Assembly (NCBI GenBank): GCA_963847735.1
Contig: CAWKAV010000016.1
Location: 744,001-808,000, forward strand
Reading direction: 5' to 3'
DNA: 64,000 nucleotides
From: CAWKAV01 sp963847735
Lineage (GTDB): Bacteria > Desulfobacterota > Desulfuromonadia > Desulfuromonadales > BM103
Made by a program: the position numbers and the translations under genes
The notes under the pieces: model-generated
Seen by the model: the letters and a program-made list of their open reading frames with translations, nothing else
Databases searched by the model: none
What the model was told of the DNA's origin: nothing
Shown: piece after piece, positions 18,649 to 27,138 of the stretch
Numbering within the stretch: position 1 is the stretch's first letter
Layout of the letters: every line of letters begins with the position of its first letter

Positions 18649-19461
18649 TTGATATCCATGCAGTTTTGGTTAATGCTGTTTTGTGTGTTTGTCCTCGGGG
18701 CTGTTATCGGCTCCTTCCTCAATGTCTGCATCTACCGCATCCCGGTGGGACTGTCGGTTGTAAGTCCGCGTTCCCGTTGCCCGCACTGTGAGACGACGAT
18801 CTGCTGGTATCACAATGTTCCGATTTTGAGCTGGTTACTACTCAAAGGCAAATGCGCCTATTGCAAGGCAGAAGTCCCCGTTCGCTATCTTCTGGTTGAG
18901 GCTCTTACCGGAGTTCTCTTTGTACTGTTCTTCTATAGATTTACTTTTCATCCGGTGACTCCAGTCGCCTTGCTTTTGGTGGCGACCCTGGTGGTGATCT
19001 CATTCATCGACCTGGACCACCAGATCATCCCGGATGTGATCAGTCTTCCCGGGATTCCGATTGGGTTCCTTTGCTCATTTCTCGTCCCCTGGGTTTCCTG
19101 GCAAGCGTCTTTGCTGGGGATCGTACTGGGTGGTGGATCTCTGTTAATCATAGCTCTTGGCTATGAATTCCTGACCGGGAAGGAGGGCATGGGGCTGGGC
19201 GATGTCAAGTTGCTGGCCATGCTGGGGGCCTTTCTTGGCTGGACAGCAATCTTCCCGATTGTCTTCGTCGGTTCTATCCTGGGAACTCTGGTCGGGGTCC
19301 CGCTTATGCTGATAAAAAAGGCCGACAGCAGGTTGGCTGTGCCCTTTGGTCCCTTCCTTGCGGCAGGGGCATTAATCCATCTGTTTTTTGTCCAACATTT
19401 CGACCCAATCATGCGCTGGTACGCCTCTATGCTGCAACAATTGTGGCTATCTTTCTGGTAA
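18649..19461 (+). CDS. pilD: Prepilin leader peptidase / N-methyltransferase
   Basis: This inner-membrane aspartyl peptidase cleaves type IV prepilins and methylates the new N-terminus. The N-terminal domain holds the two CXXC pairs (CPHC and CAYC). The peptidase aspartates lie in FIDLDHQIIPD and GMGLGDVKLLAMLGAFLG. About eight membrane helices are seen in 270 residues, the normal full length. The start is TTG at 18649 with GAGGTGA close upstream; ATG at 18658 would also give a good protein. It lies two genes before pilM, so machinery and processing are linked. Confidence 0.92.
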   Translation: MISMQFWLMLFCVFVLGAVIGSFLNVCIYRIPVGLSVVSPRSRCPHCETTICWYHNVPILSWLLLKGKCAYCKAEVPVRYLLVEALTGVLFVLFFYRFTFHPVTPVALLLVATLVVISFIDLDHQIIPDVISLPGIPIGFLCSFLVPWVSWQASLLGIVLGGGSLLIIALGYEFLTGKEGMGLGDVKLLAMLGAFLGWTAIFPIVFVGSILGTLVGVPLMLIKKADSRLAVPFGPFLAAGALIHLFFVQHFDPIMRWYASMLQQLWLSFW

Positions 19462-19566
19462 GAACCCCCGATATTCGTCAAAATAAACCCGATTTTATCA
19501 ATTTTTCTGAAAAAAAATTACACTTCATATTGTGGTTGTCGCATTAATCAGCCCCTTTATATTGTG

Positions 19567-19596
19567 TTGATTACCATCATTTTTGATATTCATCAA
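19567..19596 (+). promoter_or_regulatory. Two tandem FNR/CRP-family boxes
   Basis: A perfect TTGAT-N4-ATCAA dyad lies at 19583-19596. A second copy with one mismatch, TTGAT-TACC-ATCAT, lies at 19567-19580, with centres 16 bp apart. The perfect site is centred about 72 bp before the predicted start of transcription of the small regulator gene, a position used by class I FNR activators. Which FNR-like protein binds is unknown. Confidence 0.6.
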
Positions 19597-19612
19597 CATC
19601 ATATGGTTTACA

Positions 19613-19655
19613 TATAGGTATAACTACTTGACAATTGATTTAATATACCTATAAT
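19613..19655 (+). promoter_or_regulatory. Sigma-70 promoter with paired operator-like repeats for the Cro/CI-type gene
   Basis: TTGACA at 19628-19633 and TATAAT at 19650-19655 are separated by 16 bp and match the sigma-70 consensus fully. The inverted repeat TATAGGTATA (19613-19622) and TATACCTATA (19644-19653) brackets the -35 box and covers the -10 box. Each half is itself a TATA-N2-TATA dyad, and the centres are 31 bp apart, about three helical turns. This is the arrangement expected for autorepression by the HTH protein encoded next. Confidence 0.75.
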
Positions 19656-19704
19656 TAGGTCCAATTTCGCATAATTTACGTTCACTATAACTAAATGGTA
19701 GACT

Positions 19705-19905
19705 ATGAAAAATCAAGCCAAAGAAATTCGCGAAGCCCAATTGATGAGTAAGGCAGAACTGGCCAGAAAGGCTGGGGTCTCACCAGTGACGATCGATAGA
19801 ATTGAGAATGGCGCCGAGTGCCGGATGTCAACAAAGCGCAAGATCATTCTAGCGCTTGGGCTCAAGCTTACCGACCGGAACAAAGTTTTTCCTGGTGATG
19901 AGTGA
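19705..19905 (+). CDS. Small Cro/CI-type (XRE) HTH regulator
   Basis: The product is 66 residues and consists of little more than one HTH_3 domain: KEIREAQLMSKAELARKAGV, then SPVTIDRIENG as the recognition region. There is no dimerisation or ligand domain, so it probably binds DNA as a simple dimer. It lies between the prepilin peptidase and pilM, downstream of an unusually clear promoter with symmetric operator-like repeats. Control of its own gene, and possibly of pilMNOPQ 75 bp downstream, is inferred. ATG start. Confidence 0.85.
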   Translation: MKNQAKEIREAQLMSKAELARKAGVSPVTIDRIENGAECRMSTKRKIILALGLKLTDRNKVFPGDE

Positions 19906-20000
19906 TCATTGGTACGTTGTTTGCTCATAAGTTGTAGACATTCATAAAGGCAGGTTCATTTTAGTGGTTCGTACAATAGATGTTTGGCCAGGGGCACACC

Positions 20001-21059
20001 ATGTTATTCCAAAAGAAAAAAGATGTAATCGGCATCGATATCGGCTCCAGTTCGGTAAAGATGGTCCATCTTAAGGAGGCTAAGGGTGGGTACCAGCTAG
20101 CCAGCCTCGGTTTGGCCCTGCTGCCTGCTGAGGCCATCGTTGACAATGCAATTATGGACTCCAGTTCCATCGTCGATATTGTCAAGAGTCTGGTGGAAAG
20201 CCATAAGGTCAAGACAAAAAATGTCGCTACCTCTATATCTGGGCATTCAGTCATCATCCGCAAAATTCAGTTGCCAATTATGACTGAGGAGGAAATGGAG
20301 GCTTCGATTCAGTGGGAAGCAGAACAGTATATTCCGTTTGAAATCTCCGAAGTGAACCTGGATTTCCAGATTCTCGGACCTGATGCGCATGATGCGTCCT
20401 TGATGAATGTTATTCTGGTCGCGGCCAAGAAAGACTTCGTGACTGATTATGTAGCTCTGTTTAAGGAATGTGGTTTGAATCCTCTTGTTGTGGACGTGGA
20501 CTGCTTCGCCGTTGAAAATGTATATGAAGTAAATTATGGGACGAACGAGGATGAAATCGTTGCCTTGATCGATATGGGGGCCAGTTCCATGAATGTCAAC
20601 GTCTTGCGCGGCGGCATGTCTGTCTTTACCCGTGATATCCAGGTGGGTGGAAGCGCATATAACGAAGAGATTCAGAAGCGTCTGGGGGTTAATTACGAGG
20701 ATGCGGAAACAGCCAAGCTCGGTGGCGAAGTGATCGATGTAAAGCCCGAGATGGTTGCTGAAGTAATGGAAGATGCAACCGAGAGCCTGACCCAGGAGGT
20801 GCAGCGTTCAATAGATTTCTTTTCGGCAACTTCTTCCGATGACAAAGTACAGAAAGTTTTTATCACCGGAGGTGTCTCAAAGGTGCCGGCAGTAAAGACT
20901 TCACTGGAAAATCGTCTCGGTGTGGAAGTCCGAGTGATTGATCCATGGCGTCAGATTACCTTCAACGAAAAAGATTTTGATCCAGAATATCTGCAGGCTA
21001 TGGGGCCGATCTTTACGGTAGCTGTTGGCCTGGCCATGAGAAGGATGGGTGACAAATGA
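20001..21059 (+). CDS. pilM: Type IV pilus assembly protein PilM
   Basis: This cytoplasmic actin-like ATPase-fold protein (352 residues) joins the inner-membrane pilus platform by binding the N-terminus of PilN. The nucleotide-binding phosphate loop IGIDIGSSSVKMV is near residue 10, with a second motif ALIDMGASSMNVNV and the adenosine motif VFITGGVSKVPAV. The ATG at 20001 is chosen because AGGGGC lies six bases before it and MLFQKKKDVIGID is the family N-terminus; an upstream ATG at 19980 would add seven residues. The stop overlaps pilN (ATGA). Confidence 0.94.
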   Translation: MLFQKKKDVIGIDIGSSSVKMVHLKEAKGGYQLASLGLALLPAEAIVDNAIMDSSSIVDIVKSLVESHKVKTKNVATSISGHSVIIRKIQLPIMTEEEMEASIQWEAEQYIPFEISEVNLDFQILGPDAHDASLMNVILVAAKKDFVTDYVALFKECGLNPLVVDVDCFAVENVYEVNYGTNEDEIVALIDMGASSMNVNVLRGGMSVFTRDIQVGGSAYNEEIQKRLGVNYEDAETAKLGGEVIDVKPEMVAEVMEDATESLTQEVQRSIDFFSATSSDDKVQKVFITGGVSKVPAVKTSLENRLGVEVRVIDPWRQITFNEKDFDPEYLQAMGPIFTVAVGLAMRRMGDK

Positions 21060-21616
21060 TCCGTATAAACCTTCTGCCTGTAAAGGCTGCCCAGAAGAAA
21101 GAAATGCTCAAGGGCCAGTTGATGATCATCGTGCTGGCGTTGATCGTGACTGCAGGGCTTTGTGGAGCAGCCTACACCTATATCATTGGTGAAGTTGATG
21201 CCAGGCAGGTGAAGATTGATCAGAAGCGTGCCGAGATCAGCCAGTTGATGAAAGTTATTAACGAAGTCAGGGATTTTGAAAAACGCCAGCAGCAGTTGCG
21301 GGCAAAGCTGGATGTCCTTGAGCAGTTGAAGGCTTCGCGAGTTGGCCCGTTGTATATACTGAATGGACTCTACGAGGCACTCCCGGACAAATTATGGCTG
21401 ACCAATTTCCAGGAGGGAGCCGGGGGAGCCAGTATAAGTGGTATTGGTGTTAATGAAGAAACTGTTGCTCTTTTTATGAAAAACCTCGAATCGTCAGATT
21501 TCTTTGAAGGTGTTGAGCTAAGGGTGACGCAACAAATAGTTCAGGACAACATCAAGTTTCAGCGGTTTGATTTGTCCTGTAAAACAATCAAAGGGAAACC
21601 TGAGGCCAAAAAATAG
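21056..21616 (+). CDS. pilN: Type IV pilus inner-membrane protein PilN
   Basis: The 186-residue protein starts with MIRINLLPVKAAQKKE, the conserved INLLP peptide that docks into PilM. One membrane helix follows (about residues 22-45), then a periplasmic coiled coil and a ferredoxin-like domain that pairs with PilO. Coupled to pilM by a 4-bp overlap. Length and order are normal for the family. Confidence 0.94.
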   Translation: MIRINLLPVKAAQKKEMLKGQLMIIVLALIVTAGLCGAAYTYIIGEVDARQVKIDQKRAEISQLMKVINEVRDFEKRQQQLRAKLDVLEQLKASRVGPLYILNGLYEALPDKLWLTNFQEGAGGASISGIGVNEETVALFMKNLESSDFFEGVELRVTQQIVQDNIKFQRFDLSCKTIKGKPEAKK

Positions 21617-21663
21617 TTATCAGGTCTTTGTCTATGCCGAATGCTCAGGGAGAATGTTAGCCG

Positions 21664-22233
21664 ATGAATCCAAAGGTTGAAAAACTTCTCAAATTGCCAC
21701 TTTATCAGAGAGTGCTGATTCTTTCGGCTCTGGTAGTCCTGGTTGTGGGTGTCTTTGCATGGTTCCTCTGGTTGCCTGAGTATGAGAAGCTCGGAGGGAT
21801 GGATCAGGAGATTGCCCGGTTGGAAGCTGATTTGATTCAGAAGAAACAGATAGCTGACAACCTGCCGAAGTTCAAGGCGGAATTCGCTAAGTTGGAAAAG
21901 TTCCTCGAGGAAGCTCTTACACAACTGCCCAATAAAAAGGAAATACCGACCCTTCTGACGAATCTTGCGTCCCTCGCAAAAGATGCCGGCCTTGAAGTTG
22001 TTTCTTTTACCCCGAGGGGAGAAGTCAGCAAGGGCTTCTATGCCGAAGTCCCAGCCTCAGTCGACTTGGTCGGTTCTTATCATCAGATCGCAGAATTTGC
22101 TCAGTCTGTCGGCAAGTTGTCCAGGATAGTCAATATCAGTGATCTGAACCTGTCAGGGCCTGCAGTTCAGGGAAGTACTGCTATCCTGAGGATCAAGTGT
22201 AAAGTGACCACGTTCCGTTTTGTTGAACAATAA
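21664..22233 (+). CDS. pilO: Type IV pilus inner-membrane protein PilO
   Basis: This is a 189-residue bitopic protein. A short cytoplasmic N-terminus leads to one membrane helix (about residues 17-37, LILSALVVLVVGVFAWFLWL), a coiled coil rich in Glu and Lys, and a ferredoxin-like periplasmic domain. It forms heterodimers with PilN and recruits PilP. ATG start; the 47-bp gap to pilN contains AGGGAG about 12 bases before the ATG. Confidence 0.93.
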   Translation: MNPKVEKLLKLPLYQRVLILSALVVLVVGVFAWFLWLPEYEKLGGMDQEIARLEADLIQKKQIADNLPKFKAEFAKLEKFLEEALTQLPNKKEIPTLLTNLASLAKDAGLEVVSFTPRGEVSKGFYAEVPASVDLVGSYHQIAEFAQSVGKLSRIVNISDLNLSGPAVQGSTAILRIKCKVTTFRFVEQ

Positions 22234-22245
22234 GGATGGTTTAAA

Positions 22246-22770
22246 ATGACACGTTGGTATCTATGCCTGATCATTGGTGTTTTCACCCTTGCTGGCCCGG
22301 TTGGTTGCTCAGAGGACCCGTCCTCCTCACCACCACCTCAGCAACAAACTGTAGTGAAAACACCTCCTGCAACGCAGGTCGCTCCCCCTGAAGCTGAAGT
22401 TGCGAAGGAAAAGGAAGCGCCGTTTGTTTATGTTTCGGAAGGTCGACGTGACCCCTTTGTGCCTTTGACAACGATTAGAAGGCCGATTGAGAATGCAGGA
22501 GAGCCAGCGACCCCGCTGGAACGTTACGACCTGACTCAATTTAGATTGATCGGGATTGTTATCGGCAGGGGTGAGCCGAAAGCCATGGTTGTCGCTCCTG
22601 ACGGCAAGTCATACATGCTCTCTAAGGGTGTCAAGATAGGCAAGAATAATGGCGTTATCATAGAAATGAATAGTGAAGTCATTCGTGTCCTAGAAAAGTA
22701 TTACGATTTTTCCGGAAATATCATCGAAAACATTCAGGAAATTTCGGTTCCCAATCGAGAAGGAGTCTAA
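22246..22770 (+). CDS. pilP: Type IV pilus lipoprotein PilP
   Basis: The 174-residue product has a lipoprotein signal peptide ending at a cysteine near residue 22 (LAGPVGC). A proline- and glutamine-rich linker (PPPQQQ) follows, then the PilP beta-sandwich starting at GRRDPFVPL, the conserved block that binds the PilQ secretin. It connects the inner-membrane PilMNO platform with the outer-membrane channel. Only 3 bp separate it from pilQ. Confidence 0.93.
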   Translation: MTRWYLCLIIGVFTLAGPVGCSEDPSSSPPPQQQTVVKTPPATQVAPPEAEVAKEKEAPFVYVSEGRRDPFVPLTTIRRPIENAGEPATPLERYDLTQFRLIGIVIGRGEPKAMVVAPDGKSYMLSKGVKIGKNNGVIIEMNSEVIRVLEKYYDFSGNIIENIQEISVPNREGV

Positions 22771-22773
22771 GCA

Positions 22774-25455
22774 ATGCACGGGGTAAATAATATATCAAGT
22801 CAGCTGTGGGACAGTCGGTCGACCCGTTTCTTGCGGAACCTCGTTCTTGGTTCTGTTGTTTTTCTTGGCTTGGCATGCGGTGTATCCTGGGGTGCCGATC
22901 AGGCCAACAAATTGATTGCCGTCACTATGGATACTGATGCTGCCATTCCGACTGTCACTGTTCAGACAGCTGAGCCTGTTGGTTATCGATATACCGTTTA
23001 TGACTCATTTGAACCAATACGTGTTGTCATTGATTTCCCTGGAATGGAAGTGTCCGATATTGCAGCCTCAACCCCGGTAAATAAGGGTGTCGTGCAGGAA
23101 ATTCGTACGGTCGGTTTCGCTTTGTCTTCCGGCAAACTGGCCAGGGTCGAGATTCTTCTCACGAAAGCAGCAGAATACCAGGTCAGTCTGGACGGAAAGA
23201 ATTTTAATGTAACTTTCACAGGTGATAACAATCCTTCAGGGAAAAAAGCCAGCAAAGTGGCCCCTACTGTCCCCTCGCCTTCTGTTCCGGTTGCTGTGGA
23301 TGCCTCTGCTGATGCTAAAGTCTTGAGCAACGTCAGCCTGTCTGCGGGTCGGGCCATACTGGCAACGAATGGCAAGATAGGCAAATTGAATTATTTTGCA
23401 CTTAAAAACCCTCCGCGCCTTGTTGTTGATGTTTATAACGTAAAGCCGGGTTTCAAAGAACGCTCATTTCCTGCGGAAGCTGGATTTAAGACCGTCCGTG
23501 TCGGAATTTATAATGATAAGACCCGTCTGGTTTTCGATGCGAGTGACAACACTTTGCCGGAACATCGTGTTGAGGGGCGATCCACAGATATTCTTGTTTC
23601 CTGGGGAGACGCAAAGTCTGCTGGGATTGACAAACCGCAAAAAGCTACAAAACCTGCGACAACAACAGCAACTGCAAAACCTGTAAAAACTGCAGCAACT
23701 TCGCCGAACAATACGGAAGCTAAAGCCGTCGATTCAGCCTCAGTCGTTCCTGTTAGAGTTAATGCGCCGACAAGTGTTGAAGCCATTGATTTTAGCAACA
23801 AAGATGGTCGCAGCATTATTGCCGTTGCCCTCTCTGCGGTATCTACAGTGACAGGCCCTGTTAAAGATGGGAATTTGTTGCGGTTTGAAATTGTCAACTC
23901 TTCGATCAGCCGAGCATTGCGCAGAACGATAGATGCTTCGGCGTTTCCAGGTGCTGTGTTGTCTGTGACTCCATACATTATCTCGGATGGCAACCATCAA
24001 AATGTACGAGTTGCTGTCGATCTCAAAGGCCCCGTAGCATACTCCCTCGAACAGGATGGTTCGATGGTCCGTTTGGTTGTCGACGATGGCGCTTACGCTG
24101 AGCCGGTTTCTCCTGCATTTAGCCAGGTGGACGTTGTAGTCCCTGAAAAACAGCGTAGTGATGTGGCTTCTGCCGGGGTAAAAGCTTTTACGCCGACGAG
24201 GACTCCGGTAACCGCATCAGAGATGAACACTGAAGCCAATCGATACACCGGCGAAAAAATAACATTGGTTTTTGACTCAGCCAATGTGCGTAGTATCCTT
24301 CAGTTGATCGGCGAAGTCAGTGGCTTGAATATACTCGCCAGCAGTGACGTGCAGGGTTCGGTGACTCTGCGTTTGATCGATGTCCCATGGGATCAGGCTC
24401 TCGAGCTGGTTCTTGAGACAGCCAGCCTGGGGAAAATTCAGCAGGGTAACGTGTTGCGTATCATGCCCAAGGACAAAATCAAAGAGATAGAACAGACCGC
24501 TATGAAGGAGCAGACAGTCGCCATTGAAGAAGGTGTGCTGGAAACGAAAGTTTTTTTAGTAAGTCATGCCTCTGTAGATGACATGAAAAACTACTTGACT
24601 GACATCAAGTCTGATCGTGGTTCTATTATTGCCGATTCTCGTAACAAGCAGCTTATTGTTCGTGATACTTCGGCTGTCCTTGTGCAGATGGAAGTGATGA
24701 TCTCCCATATTGATAAGCCTGAACGGCAGGTGATGATAGAAGCTCGCATTGTTGAGGCTAATACGAATTTTTCACGGAATCTTGGCGTCCAATGGGGCTT
24801 TAATTATAATGATAGCGGTGCCTCCGATACTCCAGAATTCAATCTGAACAGCGCCAAGGCAGGTTTGGGTGGAGCGTTTAATATCAATCCAGTCATCGGT
24901 TCTGCAGGTTTAGGGTCTTCTTTTATGTTCGGAGCGCTCGATGGTGACTTGGATATAAATCTCCGTTTGTCTGCTTTGGAAAATGCCGGTGAAGGTAAGA
25001 TTATTTCAACGCCCCGGATTACGACCCTCAATGGAGAAACAGCTGTTATTTCTCAAGGCACCAAGATTCCATTTACTACGGTAAGTGATGCCGGGACTGA
25101 CGTTACTTTTGAAAATGCCGAGTTGAAACTTCAGGTGACTCCGGAGATCAACCCCGATGGCAGTATTATAATGGACATTGATGTATCCAATAGTGCGGTA
25201 GGCACAGTTGTAGTAACTGCCGTTGGTGATTCCGTTTCCATTGATGAGAAGAAAGCCCAGACTAAAGTGTTGGTGCGTGATGGTCAGACCACAGTCATAG
25301 GTGGAATATTCATTGAGGATGAACGCGATGCAGATACCGGGGTCCCAGTGCTTAAGGATGTCCCGTATCTTGGTGGCCTCTTCAGATCAACCACCAAAAC
25401 TCGAGACCGTCGTGAATTATTGATCTTTATTACTCCACGCATAGTGACTCCTTAA
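22774..25455 (+). CDS. pilQ: Type IV pilus secretin PilQ
   Basis: This is an 893-residue outer-membrane secretin precursor with an N-terminal signal peptide. Three AMIN-type repeats, at about residues 47-125, 183-270 and 334-430, are expected to bind peptidoglycan; the linkers between them are rich in Thr, Ala, Pro and Lys. An STN/N0 domain follows near residue 490, then an N1 (NolW-like) domain and the secretin core with GEGKIISTPRITTLNGE. The C-terminus DVPYLGGLFRSTTKTRDRRELLIFITPRIV is the secretin signature. Last gene of the pil operon. Confidence 0.95.
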   Translation: MHGVNNISSQLWDSRSTRFLRNLVLGSVVFLGLACGVSWGADQANKLIAVTMDTDAAIPTVTVQTAEPVGYRYTVYDSFEPIRVVIDFPGMEVSDIAASTPVNKGVVQEIRTVGFALSSGKLARVEILLTKAAEYQVSLDGKNFNVTFTGDNNPSGKKASKVAPTVPSPSVPVAVDASADAKVLSNVSLSAGRAILATNGKIGKLNYFALKNPPRLVVDVYNVKPGFKERSFPAEAGFKTVRVGIYNDKTRLVFDASDNTLPEHRVEGRSTDILVSWGDAKSAGIDKPQKATKPATTTATAKPVKTAATSPNNTEAKAVDSASVVPVRVNAPTSVEAIDFSNKDGRSIIAVALSAVSTVTGPVKDGNLLRFEIVNSSISRALRRTIDASAFPGAVLSVTPYIISDGNHQNVRVAVDLKGPVAYSLEQDGSMVRLVVDDGAYAEPVSPAFSQVDVVVPEKQRSDVASAGVKAFTPTRTPVTASEMNTEANRYTGEKITLVFDSANVRSILQLIGEVSGLNILASSDVQGSVTLRLIDVPWDQALELVLETASLGKIQQGNVLRIMPKDKIKEIEQTAMKEQTVAIEEGVLETKVFLVSHASVDDMKNYLTDIKSDRGSIIADSRNKQLIVRDTSAVLVQMEVMISHIDKPERQVMIEARIVEANTNFSRNLGVQWGFNYNDSGASDTPEFNLNSAKAGLGGAFNINPVIGSAGLGSSFMFGALDGDLDINLRLSALENAGEGKIISTPRITTLNGETAVISQGTKIPFTTVSDAGTDVTFENAELKLQVTPEINPDGSIIMDIDVSNSAVGTVVVTAVGDSVSIDEKKAQTKVLVRDGQTTVIGGIFIEDERDADTGVPVLKDVPYLGGLFRSTTKTRDRRELLIFITPRIVTP

Positions 25456-25475
25456 ATTGAAATCGCAAATATCTT

Positions 25476-25509
25476 ACAGAAATGGACAGGATATCCTGTC
25501 CATTTCTGT
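25476..25509. repeat. Perfect 34-bp palindrome between pilQ and aroK
   Basis: The arm ACAGAAATGGACAGGAT (25476-25492) is followed directly by its exact reverse complement (25493-25509), with no loop. It lies 20 bp after the pilQ stop and 21 bp before aroK. There is no T tract on the + side, so a standard intrinsic terminator is doubtful; RNA hairpin processing or a protein-binding site is as likely. Confidence 0.8.
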
Positions 25510-25530
25510 ATCATCCAAGCTCTGGTACAT

Positions 25531-26049
25531 ATGAAGACTGGAGTTCGTGAAAATATATTTCTGACTGGATTCATGGGGGCTGGTAAGTCGACGGTTGGTA
25601 AATTGTTGGCAGCTCTTCTGGAATACCCATTTGTTGATCTCGACGAAGTGATTGTGCAACGAGAGAGTCGTTCAATTGCAGAAATCTTTGCGTCGGATGG
25701 TGAAGAATATTTCCGGGATTGCGAATCATCAGTCCTGGACGGGTTGGGTAAGCACCCATCAACAATTTACGCAACCGGCGGCGGTATCATTTTGAGAGAT
25801 GTGAATCGTCGAAAAATGAATTTGATTGGTCGGATCGTATATTTAAAAGCCGATTGGGCAACCTTGAAAGTTCGTCTGCTCCAGAGCGCGTTCAGACCTC
25901 TTGCAAATCCGGACAATGGCTGGGATGAAGTTGAAAAGCGTTGGATAGAGAGGCAATCCTGTTATGAGGAGGCCGATCTTGTTGTTGATACGGGTGGCGA
26001 CTCACCGTTGGAAGTGGCTAAAAAAATTGTTGCGGAATTGACATCATGA
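25531..26049 (+). CDS. aroK: Shikimate kinase
   Basis: This 172-residue kinase phosphorylates shikimate at the 3-hydroxyl in the chorismate pathway. The P-loop GFMGAGKSTVGK is near residue 13, the shikimate-binding DLDEVI and FRDCE follow, and the substrate GGG loop is in ATGGGIILR. The usual RPLA of the lid is seen as FRPLANP. Length is normal. The stop overlaps aroB by 4 bp, matching the pilQ-aroK-aroB order known in many proteobacteria. Confidence 0.94.
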   Translation: MKTGVRENIFLTGFMGAGKSTVGKLLAALLEYPFVDLDEVIVQRESRSIAEIFASDGEEYFRDCESSVLDGLGKHPSTIYATGGGIILRDVNRRKMNLIGRIVYLKADWATLKVRLLQSAFRPLANPDNGWDEVEKRWIERQSCYEEADLVVDTGGDSPLEVAKKIVAELTS

Positions 26050-27122
26050 ATCAGATTGTAGTTGGTCTTGGAGAAAGAAGTTATCCAATCTGGATAGGGA
26101 AACGTATCCTTGCCAGCATTGGCTCGGCGTTGAATGAAGTTTCCTTCCCTAATAAGGTTGCAATTGTTACAAACCCGACTGTTGGGGCCTTGTATTGTGA
26201 TCAATTAGTTCGTGATTTGGTTGCCACAGGCCGCAAGGTGAATGTGATCCAGGTTCCGGACGGTGAGGAATACAAGTCGATTGAGACCCTTGAAAATATT
26301 TATGATGTGTTGATTGAAAGAGGCTTTGATCGCTATTGCGGTCTAATCGCGCTTGGTGGTGGGGTGATTGGAGACTTGGCTGGTTTTGCTGCTGCAACAT
26401 TTTTGCGTGGTGTCCCTTTTGTTCAGATACCGACTACATTATTGTCACAGGTCGATAGCTCTGTCGGCGGTAAAACCGGTGTCAATCGTCCACAGGGCAA
26501 GAATCTGATCGGGGCTTTTTATCAACCAAAACATGTTCATATAGATGTTATAGCTCTGGATACTCTGCCGAAAAGAGAGTATGTTTCAGGTATTGCCGAA
26601 ATTGTGAAATATGGCATTATCAGTGACGGTGAATTCTTTGCGTGGTTAGAGAATCATCGTGAGAATCTTGCTGATCGCTCTGCCGAAGCACTTTCTTATG
26701 CGGTAATGAAATCTTGCCAAATCAAGGCGAATGTTGTAGAGAATGATGAAAAGGAGCAAGGATTACGGGCTCTCCTCAACCTCGGCCACACTTTTGGTCA
26801 TGCTGTAGAAACTCTGGCTGGTTACGGAGTCGTCAAGCACGGTGAAGCTGTTGCTATTGGCATGGTCATGGCTGCCCGTACCTCACAGAAGTTAGATTTC
26901 TGCTCTATCGAAGATATAGAAAGAATAGTTGGGTTGTTGACATTTTTCGACTTGCCGGTAACACCACCTGATTTCTCTGTTGCGGATTATCTCAGCGTGA
27001 TGCAAAGGGACAAAAAGGTTAAAGATGGCGAAGTGAGAATCGTTTTGAACCACGGGATAGGAAATGCAGGCTTGCACAATATCAAAGAACTCGATAAATA
27101 TTTAGGCGAAATGTTAACCTGA
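26046..27122 (+). CDS. aroB: 3-dehydroquinate synthase
   Basis: The 358-residue enzyme converts DAHP to 3-dehydroquinate using NAD and Zn. The NAD-binding GGGVIGDLAGFAAATFLRG, the PTTLLSQVDSSVGGKTGVN block and the metal ligands in NLGHTFGHAVE and VKHGEAVAIGM are all present. Overlaps aroK (ATGA). Length is normal. Confidence 0.95.
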   Translation: MNQIVVGLGERSYPIWIGKRILASIGSALNEVSFPNKVAIVTNPTVGALYCDQLVRDLVATGRKVNVIQVPDGEEYKSIETLENIYDVLIERGFDRYCGLIALGGGVIGDLAGFAAATFLRGVPFVQIPTTLLSQVDSSVGGKTGVNRPQGKNLIGAFYQPKHVHIDVIALDTLPKREYVSGIAEIVKYGIISDGEFFAWLENHRENLADRSAEALSYAVMKSCQIKANVVENDEKEQGLRALLNLGHTFGHAVETLAGYGVVKHGEAVAIGMVMAARTSQKLDFCSIEDIERIVGLLTFFDLPVTPPDFSVADYLSVMQRDKKVKDGEVRIVLNHGIGNAGLHNIKELDKYLGEMLT

Positions 27123-27138
27123 GCCAGAAAGAGGGAAG

